Assembly: GCA_963773835.1 (NCBI GenBank)
Contig: CAVZCQ010000005.1
Span: 124,001 to 188,000 of the forward strand
Origin: JOPF136 sp963773835
GTDB lineage: Bacteria; Acidobacteriota; Terriglobia; Acidiferrales; UBA7541
Direction of reading: 5' to 3'
Length of the DNA stretch: 64,000 bases
Shown: positions 59,267-64,000 of the stretch, piece after piece
How the letters are laid out: every line of letters begins with the position of its first letter
Numbering within the stretch: the stretch's first letter is position 1
Made by a program: the position numbers and the translations under genes
The notes under the pieces: generated by a model
Told to the model about the DNA's origin: nothing
The model's input: the letters and a program-made list of their open reading frames with translations, nothing else
Databases searched by the model: none

Positions 59267-60772
59267 ATGGAATCCGCCGCCTCGCCCTACAGCACGCCCG
59301 GAAATCCTCGCCGCCTGGCGGTATTGCTCTTCCTGTTTCTCACCGCGGCCTATTCGCTCACTTCTTCCGGACGGCTACGGTCGGTGGACGAATACATGAT
59401 GTTTTTCGAGAGCGAGAGTCTGGTTCTCCGTCATTCTCTCGCCATCCCTCAGTCGTTGCTTTTCAACAACTTCTTTGGTGTGTATGACCGCTTCCACCAG
59501 CCCCGTACTCCTTTCCCACCGGGGCTGTCCCTTGCGGCCGCTCCCGCGTATGCAGTTGGGCTGGCGATCGAGTCCGCGCTCCAACTGCCGTTTCCGCCAT
59601 CCATGTTCTTGCTGCACTTTTCGGTCTGCATGACGAACGCAGTTCTGTCCGCGGCACTCGTCGCTGTTCTGTTTCTTTTGCTGGTCCAGTTGAGATTCTC
59701 CTGCAGGACGGCATTGGTCACTGCCTTCCTGGTGGCCTTTACCACCATGCTCTGGCCGTATTCCGGCTATTTTTTTTCCGAACCGCTGGCAACTCTGCTG
59801 CTCATGGCGGCCGCATTCGTCCTGTTTGGGCGCAATCCAGAACCTTCGGGAACCGGGATTCCCGCGCGTGCCCTGGCCATTGCTGGCCTTCTGTTTGGCG
59901 CCCTTGTCTGGGTTCGCTTCTATCACGCCATCGCGCTGGCCGCCTTTTGCCCCGCCCTGATTGCCGTGGAAAAACGGCTGCGCTCGGCGATGATCCTCGC
60001 CGGAGCCGTCATTCTTTCTCTGGCGCTCTATCTCGCTTACAACCATTACCTGTTCGGTGGAATTTTCCGCCTCGCGTATCCGAAGACGGTTGAGGCCGGG
60101 ATCGATCCCACCGGATTCTCCACCCCGCTGTGGTATGGCGTGGCTGGTTTTCTGTTCTCCCCTGGAAAATCCGTCTTCATTTTCGTTCCGGCCGTCATTC
60201 CCGCTCTCTGGGGACTCAAACGTCTGGCACGGCGGTCTCTGGCGATCGCCATCCTGGCGGGATCGCTCCCGGTGATTTATCTCCTCTTCTTCGCAAAATT
60301 CGTGAACTGGGAGGGATCACGCGCTCCCGGACCCCGCTTCCTGCTGCCGCCCTTGCTGTTGCTGTGTCTCGGGCTGGCCCCGGTGGTGGAAAGCGCATCC
60401 AGGAGCCAGAAGATCGTGTTGCGGATGGCCGCCCTTGCTGGTGTGTTCGTCCAACTGGTCAGCATCGCCACAAGCTTCCTGGAGGCGCACGTCGGTCACG
60501 GTTATTTCGATGACCGCTATAAATATCAGTTTTTCTACTGCCAGCTTTGCGTGCAGTTGCAGTTGTTCTGGCGATATCTGATGGGTGCGCCGCATCAACT
60601 GGGCACAGGCTGGGACCGCTGGTTCGTTTTTCTGCACGATGCCGGCATTCCTTCGTCGTTCATTGCGGTCGTTCTTTCTCTCGAATGCCTTTCCGTTCTC
60701 GCTCTCGGATTTCTCCTCCAGCGTGAGTACCGACGCTGCACTGCGTTGGCGGCGACGAACTCACAGCCCTGA
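59267..60772 (+). CDS. GT-C-like polytopic membrane protein
   Basis: 501-residue protein with roughly ten membrane segments, of the glycosyltransferase GT-C (ArnT/PMT-like) form. After the first segment an outside loop has RSVDEYMMFFESESL, with an Asp-Glu pair like the catalytic acid in GT-C enzymes. FFGVYDRFHQPRTPFPPG follows, and a late loop contains WEGSRAPGPRFLLPPL. It would move a sugar from a lipid carrier to an envelope acceptor, but this is inference. The start is probably ATG 59267; ATG 59237 and 59195 are possible. Flanked by two copies of a 57-base repeat. Confidence 0.75.
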   Translation: MESAASPYSTPGNPRRLAVLLFLFLTAAYSLTSSGRLRSVDEYMMFFESESLVLRHSLAIPQSLLFNNFFGVYDRFHQPRTPFPPGLSLAAAPAYAVGLAIESALQLPFPPSMFLLHFSVCMTNAVLSAALVAVLFLLLVQLRFSCRTALVTAFLVAFTTMLWPYSGYFFSEPLATLLLMAAAFVLFGRNPEPSGTGIPARALAIAGLLFGALVWVRFYHAIALAAFCPALIAVEKRLRSAMILAGAVILSLALYLAYNHYLFGGIFRLAYPKTVEAGIDPTGFSTPLWYGVAGFLFSPGKSVFIFVPAVIPALWGLKRLARRSLAIAILAGSLPVIYLLFFAKFVNWEGSRAPGPRFLLPPLLLLCLGLAPVVESASRSQKIVLRMAALAGVFVQLVSIATSFLEAHVGHGYFDDRYKYQFFYCQLCVQLQLFWRYLMGAPHQLGTGWDRWFVFLHDAGIPSSFIAVVLSLECLSVLALGFLLQREYRRCTALAATNSQP

Positions 60773-60791
60773 GGGAGAAATCGGGACGCCT

Positions 60792-60848
60792 GCTTCTCCG
60801 CTGAAAATTCTCCAGGTAAAGGGTAGAATGTCGGCGTTTTGCCGGGTC
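60792..60848 (+). repeat. 57-base direct repeat, right copy
   Basis: Starts GCTTCTCCGCTGAAA and ends CGTTTTGCCGGGTC, 87 bases before the pntAA start. Same orientation and same position relative to the next gene as the left copy at 59068-59124. Contains GGGTAGAAT. Confidence 0.75.
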
Positions 60849-60935
60849 CAGGCGGAGAAGAATCCCCTTCCATGGCCCGCGAGCGCCCTGCAGTTGGGAC
60901 GCGGTGAGATCCGAGAAGAACAGGACCAGCGATCC

Positions 60936-62108
60936 ATGATTGTCGGTGTGCCCAAAGAGAGCTTTCCGGGAGAGCGCCGCGTGGCCGTGGTGCCCGCCGT
61001 GATTCCCAGCCTGACGAAGACCGGGCTGGAAGTGGTCGTCGAAGCAGGCGCGGGCGTGGAATCGGGATTCCCCGACGCGGAGTATGAGGCCAAGGGCGCC
61101 AAGTTGGTTCCGGACCGCACCGCCGTGTTCAGCGCTGCCGACATCGTCACGCAAGTCCTCTGCTACGGTTCCAATGACAAGACCGGAAAAGCCGACCTGC
61201 CCCTTTACCGCAAGGGCCAGGTGCTCATCGGGTTTTTGCGGCCGCTCGGGGATCTGAAGACAATACAAGACATCGCCCGGGCCGGAGTCACTTCCTTTTC
61301 CATCGAGCTGATGCCACGGACCACGCGCGCGCAGAGCATGGATGCGCTGTCCTCGATGGCCACCCTGTGCGGATACAAGGCCGTGCTGATTTCCGCGGAC
61401 CTTCTGCCGCGCATGCTCCCGATGCTGACCACCGCCGCAGGCACCATCACGCCGGCGCGCGTGCTCGTGATCGGCGCGGGCGTGGCCGGGCTCCAGGCCA
61501 TCGCCACGTCGCGCCGGCTGGGCGCGGTCACCTCCGCATACGACTTGCGGCCGGCGGCCAAGGAGCAGGTGGAAAGCCTGGGCGGACGGTTTGTCGAGCT
61601 GCCCATCGAAGCGAAAGACGCGGAAGACGCCCGCGGCTACGCGCGCGCCCAGGACGAAACCTTTTACCAGAAGCAACGCGAGCTGCTCGGCCGCGCCGTG
61701 GCGGATAGCAACGTGGTGATCACGGCCGCCGTGGTCCCGGGCAAAAAATCGCCGGTCCTGGTGACCAAGGAAATGGTCGCGCAGATGGCCCCCGGCTCCG
61801 TGATCATGGATCTGGCCGCCGAGCGGGGCGGGAATTGCGAGCTGACCCGGCCCGGCGAGAAGGTGGTGGAGCACGGAGTGACCATCGTGGGTTGGTACAA
61901 CCTGGCCAGTGCGGTGCCCTATCACGCCAGCCAGCTCTACGCCCGCAACATCAGCGCGTTCCTGGCCCACCTCGTCCGCGAGAAGAAGCTGAACGTCAAT
62001 CTCGAGGACGAAATCATCCGCGAGACGCTGGTGACCCATGGCGGCGAGATTGTCAACAAACGGGTGCGGGAATTTTTCAAGCTGCCGTCGCCGGAGACCG
62101 TGAAATAA
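60936..62108 (+). CDS. pntAA: NAD(P) transhydrogenase subunit alpha part 1
   Basis: NAD-binding dI component of proton-translocating transhydrogenase, 390 residues. It starts MIVGVPKESFPGERRVAVVP and has the alanine-dehydrogenase-like fold with VLVIGAGVAGLQAIATSRRL (about 175-195) and VMDLAAERGGNCE. It passes hydride between NADH and NADP with PntB, keeping NADPH up. The ATG at 60936 is a family start; the open frame upstream is chance overlap. First of three tightly packed genes. Confidence 0.96.
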   Translation: MIVGVPKESFPGERRVAVVPAVIPSLTKTGLEVVVEAGAGVESGFPDAEYEAKGAKLVPDRTAVFSAADIVTQVLCYGSNDKTGKADLPLYRKGQVLIGFLRPLGDLKTIQDIARAGVTSFSIELMPRTTRAQSMDALSSMATLCGYKAVLISADLLPRMLPMLTTAAGTITPARVLVIGAGVAGLQAIATSRRLGAVTSAYDLRPAAKEQVESLGGRFVELPIEAKDAEDARGYARAQDETFYQKQRELLGRAVADSNVVITAAVVPGKKSPVLVTKEMVAQMAPGSVIMDLAAERGGNCELTRPGEKVVEHGVTIVGWYNLASAVPYHASQLYARNISAFLAHLVREKKLNVNLEDEIIRETLVTHGGEIVNKRVREFFKLPSPETVK

Positions 62109-62118
62109 GGGGGAAAGC

Positions 62119-62415
62119 GTGCCTGCCGATTTTCTTTCCAATCTCTATGTGTTCATCCTGGCGGGGTTCGTCGGCTTCGAGTTGATCAAACGGGTCTCGC
62201 CTCTGCTGCATACGCCGCTGATGTCGCTCACCAATGCGCTCGATGCCATCGTGGTGGTGGCTGCGATCATCATCGCCGGGCGGCAGGAATCGCCCCTCGC
62301 CACGGTCCTGGGAGCCATCGCCGTCGCCGCGTCGTTCAGCAACATGGTCGGAGGGTTTTTCATCACCGACCGCATGCTGCGCATGTTCAAGACCGGAAAA
62401 ACCCAGAAGCCATGA
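62119..62415 (+). CDS. pntAB: NAD(P) transhydrogenase subunit alpha part 2
   Basis: 98-residue membrane part with three hydrophobic segments (FLSNLYVFILAGFVGFELI, ALDAIVVVAAIIIA, and ATVLGAIAVAASFSNMVGGF). The split of PntA into AA and AB is common outside enterics. Start is a GTG at 62119, ten bases after pntAA with GGGGGAA before it. The TGA overlaps pntB as ATGA. Confidence 0.93.
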   Translation: MPADFLSNLYVFILAGFVGFELIKRVSPLLHTPLMSLTNALDAIVVVAAIIIAGRQESPLATVLGAIAVAASFSNMVGGFFITDRMLRMFKTGKTQKP

Positions 62416-63803
62416 CTCCGGCCGCCATCCAGCAATCGCTCGATTTTGCTTATATCGTCGCCACGGTGCTGTTCATCCTGGCGATCAAATGGCTCAGCTC
62501 GCCCGTCTCCGCGCGCCGCGGCGTGCTGGCCGGTGAAATCGCCGCCGCGCTCGCCGTCGGCGCCACGCTCTGCAATCCGGAGCTGGTGTCTTACAAATGG
62601 ATCGTCATCACGCTGATTATCGGCGCGACCATCGGCATCCCCCTCGGCATGGTGCACATGACCGCGGTGCCCCAACGGACGGCGCTCAGCCACGCCTTCG
62701 GCGCCCTCTCCGCCGCCCTGATCGGCATCGCGGAATACTACGTCGGCGTGCCCAACGTCACCCGCTTCGGCATGGGTGAGATCGGCCTGGAAGTGATCAT
62801 CGGCTCGCTGACGTTTACCGGCAGCCTCATCGCCGCCGGAAAGCTCCAGGAAATCCTGCCGCAGCGCCCCGTCGTGTATCGCGGGCAGAATTTGGTCAGC
62901 CTTTCGGTGCTGAGCGCGGCGCTGCTGCTGGCCATCGCGCTGGTGGTCAACCCGTCGAACACGGTGCTGTTCCCGATCATGGTGGTGGTTTCGCTGGTAT
63001 TCGGTGTTCTGCTGGTGACGCCGATCGGCGGCGCGGACATGCCGACGGTCATCTCGCTGCTGAATTCCTATGCCGGGTTTTCCGCCGCCCTGCTCGGCTT
63101 TGTGCTCAACAGCAAAGTGCTGGTGGTGGCGGGCGCGCTCGACGGCTCCTCCGGCTTCATCCTCTCCGTAATCATGTGCAAGGCCATGAACCGCTCGTTC
63201 ACCAACGTCATGTTCGGCGCGTTCGGCCAGGTGCAGGCGGGCGCGGCGGCGGCGGCGGAAGAGCGCACGGTGCGCAGCGCCTCGCCGGAAGAGGCCGCGG
63301 GCATTCTGGCCGCGGCCAACACCGTGGTCATCGTGCCGGGATACGGCATGGCCGTGGCTCAGGCACAGCACAAAGTGCGCGAACTCTACGACCTGCTCAC
63401 GAAAAAAGGTGTGAACGTGAAATTCGGCATTCATCCCGTAGCCGGACGCATGCCGGGACACATGAACGTGCTTCTGGCCGAGGCGGATATTCCCTATGAA
63501 CGCCTGGTGGAAATGGAAGAAATCAACTCCGAGATGCCGCAGACGGACGTCGCGCTGATTATCGGCGCCAACGACGTGACCAATCCCGCCGCACGCACGG
63601 ACGCCTCCAGTCCCATCTACGGCATGCCCATCCTGGACGTGGACAAAGCGCGCACCGTGATGGTGATCAAACGCAGCATGAGCCCCGGATTCGCAGGCAT
63701 CGACAATCCTCTCTACTACCTCGACAAAACACTGATGCTGTTCGGCGACGCCAAGAATTTTGTCGGCTCGATTGTCCGCGAGCTCGCCGGCGCCCACAGT
63801 TAG
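62412..63803 (+). CDS. pntB: NAD(P) transhydrogenase subunit beta
   Basis: 463-residue subunit with about nine membrane helices forming the proton channel, then the NADP-binding dIII domain. dIII has VVIVPGYGMAVAQAQHKV, HPVAGRMPGHMNVLLAEA, and the NADP motif LIIGANDVTNPAARTD, with VMVIKRSMSPGFAGIDNPL near the end. Starts at ATG 62412 overlapping pntAB by four bases. Completes the three-gene operon. Confidence 0.97.
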   Translation: MTPAAIQQSLDFAYIVATVLFILAIKWLSSPVSARRGVLAGEIAAALAVGATLCNPELVSYKWIVITLIIGATIGIPLGMVHMTAVPQRTALSHAFGALSAALIGIAEYYVGVPNVTRFGMGEIGLEVIIGSLTFTGSLIAAGKLQEILPQRPVVYRGQNLVSLSVLSAALLLAIALVVNPSNTVLFPIMVVVSLVFGVLLVTPIGGADMPTVISLLNSYAGFSAALLGFVLNSKVLVVAGALDGSSGFILSVIMCKAMNRSFTNVMFGAFGQVQAGAAAAAEERTVRSASPEEAAGILAAANTVVIVPGYGMAVAQAQHKVRELYDLLTKKGVNVKFGIHPVAGRMPGHMNVLLAEADIPYERLVEMEEINSEMPQTDVALIIGANDVTNPAARTDASSPIYGMPILDVDKARTVMVIKRSMSPGFAGIDNPLYYLDKTLMLFGDAKNFVGSIVRELAGAHS

Positions 63804-63906
63804 TCCGCAGGTTCCCTTCGGCTGCCGGGAGAGGCAGTCGCATCGCAACGCGCCATAATATGCTGAGATTCGCGGCGAAATTCCCGGCGCTCGCCGCACC
63901 GCGCCC

Positions 63907-64000
63907 CTATTCGTGACGCAAGGCCACCAGGGGATCCACGAGCATGGCCCGCCGCACAGGCACGTATCCCGCAACCATCGCGGACGCCACCAGCGCAAAC
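63907..64000 (-). CDS. ABC/FtsX-like permease, acidobacterial duplicated type (C-terminal fragment)
   Basis: Minus-strand frame open to the right window edge, so only the last 30 residues are present. They read FALVASAMVAGYVPVRRAML and end LVDPLVALRHE, the standard C-terminus of macrolide-export-like duplicated permeases (ADOP), with last membrane segment, then RRAxxVDPxxALR. It converges with pntB, with about 100 bases between. The family is expanded in Acidobacteriota and supports the taxonomic call. Confidence 0.85.
   Translation of the reverse strand, partial: FALVASAMVAGYVPVRRAMLVDPLVALRHE

Overview
The window is GC-rich chromosomal DNA from a bacterium that is most probably a member of the Acidobacteriota. 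The evidence is a secreted VWFA-related protein of the acidobacterial type, the C-terminus of an acidobacterial-type duplicated permease at the right edge, many large exported beta-propeller, BNR and prolyl-oligopeptidase proteins, and palindromic repeats with a REP-associated transposase. No phage, plasmid or rRNA genes are seen, and no tRNA could be recognised. The right edge cuts the permease and the left edge cuts selB.

Layout. 1-9 kb is a pyrimidine region: pyrD, rlpA, pyrF and selB on the minus strand, an exported PafA-like phosphatase, then the plus-strand pyrR-pyrB-pyrC operon behind a good sigma70 promoter; thiD converges on pyrC. 9.2-10.9 kb is a membrane Ser/Thr kinase. 10.9-12 kb is non-coding and repeat-rich. 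12-18.5 kb is an accessory island of five minus-strand genes with base use unlike its neighbours: an RNase H-like protein, a 54-residue repeat protein, an unknown protein, and type III-like Mod and Res subunits. It is followed by a relic hicA and a RAYT transposase that carries a REP palindrome inside its own coding sequence.

19.7-38.4 kb is mostly housekeeping: gdhA, serS, serA, yqeY, an OPT transporter, a rhomboid protease, pyruvate kinase coupled to an exported M20 peptidase, the VWFA protein, and a carbon cluster glgC-eno-gpmI-hydroxyacid dehydrogenase. 38.7-53 kb holds rpsU, a zinc-ribbon protein, and large exported proteins (PHP/beta-propeller, S9 peptidase, M61-like, BNR repeat), with a HicBA module and a divergent MmcQ/MBL pair. 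53-64 kb has aceE, an SDR, a Thr/Ser dehydratase, a Phd-VapC module with a clear operator, a STAS protein, a GT-C-like membrane protein, and the three-gene transhydrogenase operon pntAA-pntAB-pntB.

The most unusual signals are (i) the five-gene R-M/RNase H-like operon, (ii) a repeat family that begins at or just after the stop codons of six genes and in three of them supplies the stop codon, (iii) REP palindromes that contain stop codons or lie in frame inside the transposase gene, (iv) an M61-type peptidase in which the catalytic Glu of HExxH is His, and (v) regulatory structures in the pyrimidine genes: a terminator just after a promoter ahead of rlpA-pyrF-selB, and a possible hairpin over the pyrR ribosome binding site.
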